Shown here in pieces: positions 1 through 7,294 of a stretch of 64,000 nt of DNA. Each line of letters starts with the position of its first letter. Positions within the stretch are counted from its first letter, which is position 1. This stretch comes from Flavobacterium sp. UBA7680 (GTDB lineage: Bacteria > Bacteroidota > Bacteroidia > Flavobacteriales > Flavobacteriaceae), in NCBI RefSeq assembly GCF_002482975.1, contig NZ_DLHA01000036.1:44430-108429 (forward strand). The letters are read 5' to 3'. The position numbers and the translations under genes were made by a program. Below the pieces are notes generated by a model. The model was not told where the DNA came from, did no database searches, and worked only from the letters and a program-made list of their open reading frames with translations.

Positions 1-64
1 ATGCTGTAAAGCAAAACGTTGTATTCGTTAGCATCTTTGTAATGTAATACTTTAAGAAGTAATA

Positions 65-634
65 ATGAAAAAAATCCAAGTACTAAAAGCTGCTTTTTTT
101 AAGGTACTAATTTTATTGATTATAATTTGTGTTTCATCATGCAAAAAAAATAATTCGATAGAAAATACATTAAAAAAAAATGAAGCTTTTACAAAAAACG
201 AGGAGGAAGAAACAATAGCCTTTTTTTTTATTGAAACGGCAAATCTTGGAAAAACAATTATTTCGAAAAGTCAAATTGCACAACAAAAAAGTTCAGACAA
301 TTCAATAGTGATTTTAGGTAAAAATATCGAAGGACATCAAAATCGACTGCTGCAGGAAATAACAGAATTAGCGAATAAAAAGCTCATTATAATTTCTGAA
401 ATAAATGCAACACACAGAAGAGATACTTATGAGTTGATTACCGCAAATCCAAAGGATTTCAACAGAGTTTATTTAAATTCTATGAAAGAATGCCTGGAAC
501 AGCAAATTAAGTTATTAGAAACCGTTTCGAAAGAAACTAACGATAAAATAATTTTAAAATTAGTATTAAAGTATTTGCCTGAACAATTTGATCTCTTAAG
601 GGAAACCGAAAGAATCAGTAATGAAAAAAATTAA
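65..634 (+). CDS. DUF4142-like lipoprotein
   Basis: A 189-residue protein with a hydrophobic leader (about residues 9-25) ending in a lipobox-like VSSC, so it is probably an outer-membrane or periplasmic lipoprotein. The rest is helical and charged. The stretch TANLGKTIISKSQIAQQ followed by GHQNRLLQEI resembles the ferritin-like DUF4142 fold (ANxxEv...LA...DHxxxNxxL), although the metal-type residues are poorly kept. It heads a run of small envelope genes on the same strand, 46 bases ahead of a beta-barrel gene. The function is unknown; the family assignment is an inference from the pattern. Confidence 0.72.
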   Translation: MKKIQVLKAAFFKVLILLIIICVSSCKKNNSIENTLKKNEAFTKNEEEETIAFFFIETANLGKTIISKSQIAQQKSSDNSIVILGKNIEGHQNRLLQEITELANKKLIIISEINATHRRDTYELITANPKDFNRVYLNSMKECLEQQIKLLETVSKETNDKIILKLVLKYLPEQFDLLRETERISNEKN

Positions 635-680
635 AAGAGAATTATTTAAAAGCCCGGATTACTAACTAAATTATTTTATT

Positions 681-1331
681 ATGAAAATGCAAAACAATTT
701 TTTATGCGCCTTAACCCTTTTTATCTCAGCTTCATTTGGAATGCTGCACGCTCAGGACAATAATGTAAACACAGAGTTTGGTGTAAAAGGAGGATTCAAC
801 ATGTCGAATTTAATATCTGATGGTGAGAACGAACCTAATGATGAAAATGTTCTATACGGTTTTAATGCCGGTGTTTATGCCACATTACCAATTTCAGATT
901 TTGTAGCAATTCAACCAGAGATTTTATTTACAACAAAGGGTTCTGAATTTGAATACGACAATGCTTTTGCATCAGGAAATGCTAAATTCAAATTAAACTA
1001 TATTGAAGTTCCTCTTTTAGTAAGAGTAAACATTACTAAAAACTTTAATGTACATGCCGGTGGATATGCATCATATCTGGTAAGTTCTAAAGTTACAGGA
1101 AGCGGAGATTTTGATTTTAATGAAGACATTGATACAGATGACTTAAACAAATTTGATGCAGGTATTGCCGCAGGTGTTGGAGTAGATTTTAACCCTATAA
1201 GCATCGGATTACGTTACAATTATGGTCTTACAACTGTTGGAAAAGAAAGAACTGTTGCCGGAACAACGTATACGTTTCCAGACGCAAAAAACAGCAATTT
1301 GACTTTATACCTTTCGTATAAGTTAAATTAA
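681..1331 (+). CDS. outer-membrane beta-barrel (PorT-like porin family)
   Basis: A 216-residue protein with a signal peptide ending at about LHAQ. The mature part begins with a glycine-rich strand (EFGVKGGFNMSNL) and continues with alternating amphipathic strands (IQPEILFTTKGSEF, LNYIEVPLLVRVNI, NFNVHAGGYASYLV, AAGVGVDFNPISIGLRYNYGL), ending in a strand TLYLSYKLN. This is the layout of small 8-strand OmpX/PorT-like barrels common in Bacteroidota (PF13568-type). It sits inside a stress-type cluster. The ligand or partner cannot be read from the sequence. Confidence 0.88.
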   Translation: MKMQNNFLCALTLFISASFGMLHAQDNNVNTEFGVKGGFNMSNLISDGENEPNDENVLYGFNAGVYATLPISDFVAIQPEILFTTKGSEFEYDNAFASGNAKFKLNYIEVPLLVRVNITKNFNVHAGGYASYLVSSKVTGSGDFDFNEDIDTDDLNKFDAGIAAGVGVDFNPISIGLRYNYGLTTVGKERTVAGTTYTFPDAKNSNLTLYLSYKLN

Positions 1332-1364
1332 AAAATAATTACTAACCCATTAAAATAAACAACC

Positions 1365-1517
1365 ATGTCAAATTTATTATATACCGTAGCAGTAATACTT
1401 GTTATTCTGTGGGCTCTTGGGTTCTTTGTATACAGTTTCGGAAGTATCATCCATATTTTATTAGTAATCGCCATTATCGCCATTTTACTGAGACTTATCA
1501 AAGGCCGAGAGATTTAA
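1365..1517 (+). CDS. lmo0937-type small membrane protein
   Basis: A 50-codon gene starting at ATG 1365 with stop at 1515-1517. The product has two hydrophobic stretches (about residues 5-23 and 28-43) and ends in RLIKGREI. This matches the widespread tiny two-helix membrane protein family named after lmo0937 (DUF5670), often found near YtxH and CsbD type stress genes. Its neighbours here are a barrel protein and YtxH, which supports the call. Function unknown. Confidence 0.8.
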   Translation: MSNLLYTVAVILVILWALGFFVYSFGSIIHILLVIAIIAILLRLIKGREI

Positions 1518-1565
1518 AATTAATCAACATTAAATAAATATATTAATCTATTAAAAATCAATATT

Positions 1566-1850
1566 ATGAAAGCATCTAGCACAATTTTAGGAATCGTAGG
1601 AGCTGCAGCAGCAGGAGCATTATTAGGAGTATTATTTGCTCCGGACAAAGGTTCAAACACTAGAAAAAAAATCAAAGATAAATCGAAAGATTACGGAGAT
1701 AATATCAAAACTAAATTTGATGGTATTGTAAGCACAATCACTTCAAACGGTAAAGACATCATCGAGGAAGGAAAAGCAAAATTCAACCAGGTAAAAGATG
1801 ATTTCAATACAGTTAAAGATGAAGCTAAAACTGTAAAATCGAACTACTAA
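1566..1850 (+). CDS. YtxH domain protein
   Basis: A 94-residue protein with an N-terminal glycine/alanine-rich membrane helix (about residues 6-26, AAAAGALLGVLFAP) followed directly by DKGSNTRKKIKDKS, the hallmark of the YtxH family, then a long amphipathic lysine-rich helix. YtxH proteins are general-stress membrane proteins of unknown mechanism. The gene is 48 bases after the lmo0937-type gene and 37 bases before a holin-like gene, so co-transcription is likely. Confidence 0.9.
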   Translation: MKASSTILGIVGAAAAGALLGVLFAPDKGSNTRKKIKDKSKDYGDNIKTKFDGIVSTITSNGKDIIEEGKAKFNQVKDDFNTVKDEAKTVKSNY

Positions 1851-1887
1851 TACAAAGTGATTTTTTCAAACCATAAATACCAACAAC

Positions 1888-2241
1888 ATGGAACCAAATG
1901 CAACAACAAACGAGGATTTTAATCTATATGAAAAAGCTGAAAATTATACCAAAACGAGTTTAGAATTATTAAAACTCAAAACAGTATGTTCAGTAGCCGA
2001 TGGTGTCTCATCATTAGCATCAAAGATCGCAGTTGGCGTTGTTGTTGCATTTTTTACCTTGTTCCTTAATGTTGGTTTAAGTTTATGGATTGGGAAAGAA
2101 CTTGGGGAATATTATTTCGGTTTTTTTATCATGGCGCTTTTCTATTTAATTATTGCCATTGTACTGCACAAATCGCATCACAAGCTGATAAAAACCCCAA
2201 TTGGTAACTCGATTATTTCGAGCATTTTAAAAGAAAAATAA
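1888..2241 (+). CDS. holin superfamily III / DUF1469-like membrane protein
   Basis: A 117-residue protein with a charged N-terminal helix (YEKAENYTKTSLELLKLKTV) and two membrane helices (about residues 46-70 and 78-95), then a short basic tail HKSHHKLIKTP. This is the layout of the phage-holin-family-III / DUF1469 proteins that are part of flavobacterial stress clusters and are not phage lysis genes in this context. No phage genes are nearby. Function unknown. Confidence 0.78.
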   Translation: MEPNATTNEDFNLYEKAENYTKTSLELLKLKTVCSVADGVSSLASKIAVGVVVAFFTLFLNVGLSLWIGKELGEYYFGFFIMALFYLIIAIVLHKSHHKLIKTPIGNSIISSILKEK

Positions 2242-2279
2242 AACTGATTTAAAACTATTAATAACTTAAAAAGACTATT

Positions 2280-2660
2280 ATGGAGCCTATTTACACTATT
2301 GATGAATTAAATCAGAGAATAAAACTATTAGAAGATCGTCAGGATACAGAATGGAACGCTGTTAAAGACCATATAGAGGATATTAAAGAGAATTTAAAAC
2401 CTATTAATCTCATTCGAAATACGGTCGAGGAAATCAACGAAACGGTTGGTTTTAAAAGCCACCTGGCACAATCTGCCATCAGCATCGGAATTGGATATCT
2501 GGCTAAAAGATTTATTGTAGGTAAAGGCGATTCGATGTTTAAAGGAATTTTGGGCTCAATCGTTCAGCTTATTGTAACCAATCTGGTTTCGAAACCAAGC
2601 GAATCTTCGCATGATACTTCAGAAGAAGAAGAAGAATCATCACAATACGAACCATCATAA
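2280..2660 (+). CDS. conserved hypothetical with coiled coil and hydrophobic segment
   Basis: A 126-residue protein. Residues 1-50 are a charged helix or coiled coil (IDELNQRIKLLEDRQDTEW). A weakly hydrophobic glycine-containing region (about 58-105, SAISIGIGYLAKRFIVGKGD and GILGSIVQLIVTNLV) may be membrane associated. The tail is a run of Asp/Glu/Ser. It lies 38 bases after the holin-like gene and is the last clear gene of the cluster. No family with known function is recognised. Confidence 0.72.
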   Translation: MEPIYTIDELNQRIKLLEDRQDTEWNAVKDHIEDIKENLKPINLIRNTVEEINETVGFKSHLAQSAISIGIGYLAKRFIVGKGDSMFKGILGSIVQLIVTNLVSKPSESSHDTSEEEEESSQYEPS

Positions 2661-2692
2661 GAGTAATTTGTTAAACTTAAATTTTAAACATT

Positions 2693-2791
2693 ATGGAAAA
2701 GTTAAGCCACATAGTATTAAAAAACGGTGTATACATGTACTCTAATCTATATAAATGTTTTGAATACACACGAGTATTTTTTGGTATCTAA
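2693..2791 (+). CDS. possible 32-residue small protein
   Basis: A short ORF (ATG 2693, stop 2789-2791) encoding MEKLSHIVLKNGVYMYSNLY followed by KCFEYTRVFFGI. It starts 32 bases after the preceding stop and keeps a sensible amino-acid mix, so it may be a real tail gene of the cluster. It could equally be chance. No family is recognised. Confidence 0.3.
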   Translation: MEKLSHIVLKNGVYMYSNLYKCFEYTRVFFGI

Positions 2792-2851
2792 CTCGTTTAT
2801 ACGTTTCTGCTATAACAAACGGTTAAACAGTTAATACTTTTAATATATTTT

Positions 2852-3010
2852 TAAGGTTCTGAGGTGCTAAGGTTCTAAGATGCTAAGATTTTTAGTTTCT
2901 TATTCAAAGCTTAAATAAAGCTTCAAAACCAAAAAAGAGATTGTTTTACATATGTAAAACAATCTCTTTTTCATTTTAAATCCTTAGAACCTCAGCATCT
3001 CAGAACCTTT
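2852..3010. repeat. nested inverted repeat of the 'ctaaggttctaag' family
   Basis: The left arm (2852-2890) carries taaggttctgaggtgctaag and a further partial unit; the right arm (2980-3010) is its imperfect reverse complement (tccttagaacctcagcatct). Between them sits a perfect 40-base palindrome. The right arm runs into the stop codon of the DUF5723 gene, so it forms that gene's 3' end region. The same arrangement recurs after prfA. Confidence 0.8.
2932..2971. terminator. bidirectional terminator palindrome
   Basis: Perfect 20+20 base inverted repeat with a centre at catatg, A-run on the left and T-run on the right. It lies between the convergent stress cluster and the DUF5723 gene and would work in both directions. 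Confidence 0.85.
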
Positions 3011-4340
3011 AATTGTAATTTTGATAAATTGGCAGTTTCAAACCAACGTATACATTCGCTGCTTTAGAATTGTTTGAAAACAAATTCGAAATCAAAGATC
3101 CAGAACCAATAAATAACGGGCCCGCTCTAAAACCAGTTCCAATTTGCGTTCCGCTGTATTCCATATAAGTTATGGGAACATAAAAACTGAATTGTCTCGT
3201 TTCGTATCGGGGAGTAAATGTAACCGAATTTGCAATCGCAGTTCCGTTGATTTTTTTTGCATCGACTAAACTAAAATCACTGCTTAAATTCAAATAAAAC
3301 TTGTTGTCAATATTCCAGTCGAAGTTGGTGTGTAATGCCGTTGGTAAATTTGCTTTTACCCCTTTTCTGGATGAGATTTTGGTATAATAAGTATCAAAAA
3401 ACTTAAAAACATCGTCTGCACTGTCAATGTCTTCCTGAGTAACATTTCCGGTTAGATCATAAGTATTTTCAGTAAGATTTTTATAATTAAGTTTACCAAT
3501 ATCCGTTACAGCTACAGCAGCTTTAAGCTTATATCTGTTTCCTATACAAGTATGGCAATTGGTTCGATATTCATAAGTAAAGCCTAAATCAAGACCGACA
3601 CCAGCCGAAGCCAAATCAAATTCAGGATCTTTTCCGTTTTCATAATCGTAGCTTGCGGCTGTTTTCAAAGTTCCTGTTGAGTTATAGGAACTCAAAGCTG
3701 GATCTGCATCATTTTTATTAAAAGCAACGCTCAAATTATTTCCGTTGATATAACCGTTTACTCCTGCCATTAAATATTTTACGGTAATCCCCGCTTTCAG
3801 AAAATGCACATCATGATCTAATAAAATCGTTCCGTAACTGGCTCCAACTTCTGCCCACGAATTGTAGACACCGTTAGGATTTCCTCCCGATATTAAAAAA
3901 CTGTTTGAAACATCAATATCTTTATTGACCTCATCAACAAGCTGTCCGTTTACATCAACCAAATTGGTTATGCTTCGCACACGCGTAAAAATGCCAATAC
4001 TGTGCTGCTCATTAATATTCATCATAAAAGAAGGGCCTAAAATATCCACATTAAAATTCCCTCTATTATTCGATTTAAACTTCTTTTTGGCATCTGTATC
4101 GAGATCATAACCGCCGTCAAATATTTCGGCAAAATTAACTCCGTACAAATCATTTTGTGCCGTTGCACTGGCAGAACCAATGGTAACATCGGCTCTGTAT
4201 TTAGAATCTACAATTGCCGACGGATTAAATAATACTCCCTGAATTCCGGCGTAATTGTCGTCCCGAAACCCAAAATAAGACTGACTCCGGGCATAAAAAA
4301 AGCTTCCAAAGAAGCATAATAATAGTAAAGTTCTCTTCAT
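3009..4340 (-). CDS. DUF5723 family outer-membrane protein
   Basis: A 443-residue protein with a signal peptide (cleavage near ARSQ). The mature start SYFGFRDDNYAGIQGVLFNPS followed by AIVDSKYRADV is the typical opening of the DUF5723 family, which resembles PorP/FadL-like long beta-barrels of Bacteroidota. Many aromatic-glycine strands follow (GVGLDLGFTYEYR, KFYLNLSSDFSLV, FSFYVPITYMEYSG), ending in VYVGLKLPIY. A CHTC pair occurs at about residue 263. It is preceded by its own spacer from prfA with a repeat, so it is probably monocistronic. The substrate is unknown. Confidence 0.82.
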   Translation of the reverse strand: MKRTLLLLCFFGSFFYARSQSYFGFRDDNYAGIQGVLFNPSAIVDSKYRADVTIGSASATAQNDLYGVNFAEIFDGGYDLDTDAKKKFKSNNRGNFNVDILGPSFMMNINEQHSIGIFTRVRSITNLVDVNGQLVDEVNKDIDVSNSFLISGGNPNGVYNSWAEVGASYGTILLDHDVHFLKAGITVKYLMAGVNGYINGNNLSVAFNKNDADPALSSYNSTGTLKTAASYDYENGKDPEFDLASAGVGLDLGFTYEYRTNCHTCIGNRYKLKAAVAVTDIGKLNYKNLTENTYDLTGNVTQEDIDSADDVFKFFDTYYTKISSRKGVKANLPTALHTNFDWNIDNKFYLNLSSDFSLVDAKKINGTAIANSVTFTPRYETRQFSFYVPITYMEYSGTQIGTGFRAGPLFIGSGSLISNLFSNNSKAANVYVGLKLPIYQNYN

Positions 4341-4410
4341 AAATTGGCTATAATTGGTTGATTAGTAACGCAAATATGAAATAAAAAATGACAATATAAA
4401 ATTTTTTGGA

Positions 4411-4452
4411 AGTTTCTAAGGCTCTAAGATGCTAAGGTTCTAAGTTTCTCAG
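4411..4452. repeat. 'ctaaggttctaag' repeat, single arm
   Basis: Contains tctaaggctctaagatgcta and ggttctaagtttctcag, a degenerate copy of the repeat unit seen at 2852 and 4510, here without its own inverted partner. Confidence 0.7.
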
Positions 4453-4509
4453 AAAACCTTTATAATTAGAAAAGCTAGATTCATAAAAAAGATACTTTTT
4501 TTGAAAGGG

Positions 4510-4662
4510 GCTAAGGTTCTGAGATTCTAAGATGCTAAGTTTTTTTGATAATAAAAAAAGCCGAACATAAGTTCGGCTTTTTTATATTTTAATCTAAAAT
4601 CCAAAGTCTACAATCTAAAAAAAACTCAGAACCTCAGTATCTTAGCACCTCAGAACCTTAGA
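4510..4662. repeat. nested inverted repeat after prfA
   Basis: Left arm 4510-4540 (gctaaggttctgagattcta...) and inverted right arm 4623-4662 (cagaacctcagtatcttagc...) enclose a terminator at 4554-4583. The right arm touches the prfA stop codon at 4663. This is the same design as at 2852-3010. Confidence 0.8.
4554..4583 (-). terminator. terminator of prfA
   Basis: A-run, gccgaac / gttcggc stem with ataa loop, and T-run. It lies downstream of prfA on the minus strand. Confidence 0.85.
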
Positions 4663-5739
4663 TTAGTATACTTCCGACGCTTCCTTCAATTTCTCCATAT
4701 TGTTTACCAATTGTAATTCGGCAACAATTTTTTGGATATCACCATTCATGATGTTTCCTAAATCGTAAAGCGTTAAACCAACTCTGTGATCGGTTACACG
4801 ACCTTGAGCATAGTTGTACGTACGAATCTTAGCCGAACGGTCACCAGAACTTACCTGAGAACTACGTTTTGTAGCATCTTCTTCTTGTTTTTTGGCTAAT
4901 TCCATTTCGTACAAACGAGAACGTAATACGATTAAGGCTTTATCTTTATTTTTATGCTGCGATTTCTGATCCTGACATTGCGCTACTAATCCAGTTGGAG
5001 TGTGCGTTAAACGTACTGCCGATTTCGTAGTATTTACAGATTGTCCTCCAGGTCCAGATGAACAGAAGAAATCTACACGAACATCGTTCATATCGATTTG
5101 AACATCAAACTCTTCTGCTTCTGGTAAAACCATAACAGTAGCTGCCGATGTATGCACACGACCTTGTGTTTCAGTCTGCGGAACACGCTGTACACGGTGA
5201 ACACCCGCTTCAAACTTCAAAGTTCCATAAACATCCTCTCCCGAAACCTCAAAAATAACCTCTTTGAAACCTCCAGAAGTTCCTTCGTTCATATCAACAA
5301 CCGAAGTTCTCCAGCCCATGCCTTCGCAATATTTAGTATACATTCTAAATAAATCCCCTGCAAAAATACTAGCTTCGTCCCCACCCGTTCCGGCGCGAAT
5401 CTCAACCATTACATTTTTAGCATCTTCAGGATCTTTAGGAATCAACATAAATTTGATTTCCTCCTCAAGTTGAGGCAAGCGTTCTTTTGCTTCGTCAAGC
5501 TGCATTTTGGCCATTTCGGTCATATCAGCATCGCTTCCGTCAGCAATAATTTCGTTTGCTTCGTCAATATTTGCTAAAACAAGAATGTATTCTTCTCTCT
5601 TTTCAACCAGAGCTTTTATGCTTTTATATTCCTGGTTAAGCTGCACATAACGTTTTTGATCAGCAATAACATCCGGCTGAATAATCAAATCCGAAATCTC
5701 ATCAAAACGCTGCTTTACATATTGAAGTCTATCTAACAT
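4663..5739 (-). CDS. prfA: peptide chain release factor 1
   Basis: Full-length RF1 (358 residues; the family is about 360). It reads UAA and UAG in the ribosomal A site and triggers peptidyl-tRNA hydrolysis. The catalytic GGQ is at residues 231-233 inside SSGPGGQSVNTTKSAVRLTH, and the RF1 type tripeptide PxT that reads the stop codon is PQT at 187-189 in HRVQRVPQTETQGRVHTSA. The GTGGDEA motif (about 117-123) is also typical. A -7 box TAATTTTG (minus strand, 5771-5764) lies 25 bases before the start. It is followed by a strong terminator. Confidence 0.98.
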   Translation of the reverse strand: MLDRLQYVKQRFDEISDLIIQPDVIADQKRYVQLNQEYKSIKALVEKREEYILVLANIDEANEIIADGSDADMTEMAKMQLDEAKERLPQLEEEIKFMLIPKDPEDAKNVMVEIRAGTGGDEASIFAGDLFRMYTKYCEGMGWRTSVVDMNEGTSGGFKEVIFEVSGEDVYGTLKFEAGVHRVQRVPQTETQGRVHTSAATVMVLPEAEEFDVQIDMNDVRVDFFCSSGPGGQSVNTTKSAVRLTHTPTGLVAQCQDQKSQHKNKDKALIVLRSRLYEMELAKKQEEDATKRSSQVSSGDRSAKIRTYNYAQGRVTDHRVGLTLYDLGNIMNGDIQKIVAELQLVNNMEKLKEASEVY

Positions 5740-5763
5740 TTTCTAATTCCTTTTATTGGACTG

Positions 5764-5771
5764 CAAAATTA
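5764..5771 (-). promoter_or_regulatory. -7 box upstream of prfA
   Basis: On the minus strand the sequence is TAATTTTG, an exact match to the Bacteroidota TAnnTTTG element, 25 bases before the prfA ATG. No good -33 TTG is visible at the usual distance. Confidence 0.45.
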
Positions 5772-5860
5772 CAAAATTTTTGTGGAAAATTCTAGTGTTG
5801 ATTTTTTGGGAATTTTGAGGGTGGTTTTGGGAGAAATTTTAGTGGATTTATAATCTTTTT

Positions 5861-5940
5861 TAGGAGCTGTTTCCTGCTATCCGTTACAATCTTTTGTGCC
5901 GGACCCCGGCACAAAAGGATTTTCACTTCTATCAGGGCTA
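5861..5940 (-). ncRNA. 80-base palindromic element, copy 1 (Flavo-1-like?)
   Basis: Read on the minus strand it begins tagccctgat and ends agcaggaaacagctccta, with a strong hairpin cttttgtgccgg / ccggcacaaaag in the middle. The ends match the second copy at 55534-55613 while the central hairpin differs in sequence but not in form. This looks like a structured RNA or a mobile palindromic unit. From memory it resembles the Flavo-1 RNA motif of flavobacteria; this needs a covariance-model search. Confidence 0.5.
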
Positions 5941-6132
5941 AAAAATTGTTTTCAAAAGATTGTTTACGGGTTTCCCGTAAGAATTTTGAATTTAAAGAAA
6001 TTATGTTTGAAAAATTATCAAACGACCTTTTTTATTGAAAATCAGGTGTTTTTACGTGGTAATTAATTTAGAATAAAACCGATGTTTGTTTTTATAAAAA
6101 GTTAAATATTAACAATTTCATTCTTAAAATAA

Positions 6133-6777
6133 ATGAGCAAATTTCCATTGGATATAGTAAACTTCAACGAAGATTTAGATTATGAGCTTGAAACAGCAAT
6201 TACAATTGCGAACGCAATTCAGCATGATTTTATTTTTCATAAATCAGATCAAACTATAACTCAAAAATTCAAACTCATACATTATGATAATAATGACGGT
6301 AATGAATTCTTAAATGACTCTTTTGAAGTTAAAAATAGTTTATCTGGATATTTTCCATATATGCTTTTTGTTTCTGGAAATCCATTGGAAGCAGATGGCT
6401 GGGGGAATTTATTTGCTCATACTCATTCTGAAAATGGAGTTTCAATAATTACTACTAACAACGTTCCTGATCTAATTATTCCCAGAGAAAAAATTGAGGC
6501 ATATTTTGTTTATTATTTTGCTCGAACTTTAATGAAGCTACTTTTTATTGGTAAATATAACCATGACATTCCATCTGAAAAGGGGTGCTTATTTGACTTT
6601 ATGCAACAAAAAATAGATATACTTAAAAGTATGAGAGCGAATGCAATTTGTGATCATTGTAGAAGAGAGATTAGAAAATATGAAAAAAAAATGTCCGAAT
6701 CTCAATTTCAGTCTATTGATAGATTACTTTCTAAAGCGGGGGCAATTGTTAGAAGGCGAGCCAAAAACATCTACTAA
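6133..6777 (+). CDS. unknown N-terminal module of a TIR effector (frameshifted)
   Basis: A 214-residue ORF. It has no signal or membrane helix. Conserved-looking features are FHKSDQTITQKFKLI (about 35-49), a central GWGNLFAHTHSENGVSIITT, aromatic YFVYYFARTL, and a C-terminal NHDIP...CLFDF...ICDHCRREI whose His and three Cys could bind zinc. I do not recognise the fold. The last 12 residues (after SKAG, AIVRRRAKNIY) look out of frame: at the five-G run 6738-6742 the other frame continues as GQLLEGEPKTS into the TIR-like domain. It is therefore probably the first half of one protein with the next ORF. Base composition is more AT-rich than in flanking core genes. Confidence 0.7.
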   Translation: MSKFPLDIVNFNEDLDYELETAITIANAIQHDFIFHKSDQTITQKFKLIHYDNNDGNEFLNDSFEVKNSLSGYFPYMLFVSGNPLEADGWGNLFAHTHSENGVSIITTNNVPDLIIPREKIEAYFVYYFARTLMKLLFIGKYNHDIPSEKGCLFDFMQQKIDILKSMRANAICDHCRREIRKYEKKMSESQFQSIDRLLSKAGAIVRRRAKNIY

Positions 6778-7240
6778 CTCAGATAATGCTAAATCAAAAA
6801 TATTTATTGGATCTTCAACTGAAGGTTTATCAATAGCAAGAAAGATAAAAACTGGGCTGAAATATGATGCACATGTTGACACTTGGGCAGATGGATTATT
6901 TGATGAACCAGGAAAAGCTTATATTGAAGTACTAGAAGATATATTAGTAAATTATGAATATGGCATCTTTGTATTCAATCCAGACGATACAATATTTAGT
7001 CGCGGTAAAAAATTGTCAATTCCAAGAGACAATGTGATTTTTGAATATGGAATGTTTTTAGGTAAACATACTAGAAAAAAGGCATTTTTTATCGTTCCAA
7101 GAGGTGCCGATATTAAAATAATGACAGATGTTCTTGGTATTACTTGCCTTGATTATGATCCTACTAACACTAATTTACAATCTGCCGTAAGTGATGCTTG
7201 TGATCAAATTAGGGATTTAATCCAAAAACGAAAAAATTAA
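6641..7240 (+). CDS. CAP12-type TIR-like NADase domain protein (effector)
   Basis: The ORF is open from 6641, but convincing coding starts only after about 6743, so the upstream start is doubtful. Residues 53-190 match the TIR-like domain of CBASS Cap12 and Pycsar PycTIR effectors (PF10137 type): KIFIGSSTEGLSIARKI at the start, VDTWADGLFDEPGKAYIEVL, YGIFVFNPDD, and IPRDNVIFEYGMFLGKHTRKK, in which Glu135 of NVIFE is the expected catalytic Glu for NAD+ cleavage. In that family the domain is joined to a ligand-sensing or other partner domain. Here the partner is apparently the upstream ORF through a one-base frameshift. Role in abortive-infection defence is inferred. Confidence 0.82.
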   Translation: MQFVIIVEERLENMKKKCPNLNFSLLIDYFLKRGQLLEGEPKTSTNSDNAKSKIFIGSSTEGLSIARKIKTGLKYDAHVDTWADGLFDEPGKAYIEVLEDILVNYEYGIFVFNPDDTIFSRGKKLSIPRDNVIFEYGMFLGKHTRKKAFFIVPRGADIKIMTDVLGITCLDYDPTNTNLQSAVSDACDQIRDLIQKRKN

Positions 7241-7294
7241 TTGTAAATGGGTTAACTATTTAAATAAACACCTAGTAATTAAGCTAATCAATTT

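Larger units (their letters stand above)
5740..6132. other. 393-base spacer with palindromic element
   Basis: Divergent spacer between prfA and the accessory island. It holds the prfA -7 box, an 80-base palindromic element (5861-5940), a small ttacggg/cccgtaa hairpin at 5965-5981 and then plain AT-rich DNA leading to the ATG at 6133. No gene is apparent. Confidence 0.6.

Noticed and set aside
1888..2241. Holin-like gene as a sign of prophage
   Set aside because: No capsid, tail, integrase or lysin gene nearby; this family is common in bacterial stress clusters.
4411..4662. CRISPR array
   Set aside because: The repeats are degenerate, lie in both orientations and lack regular spacers; they are palindromic intergenic units.
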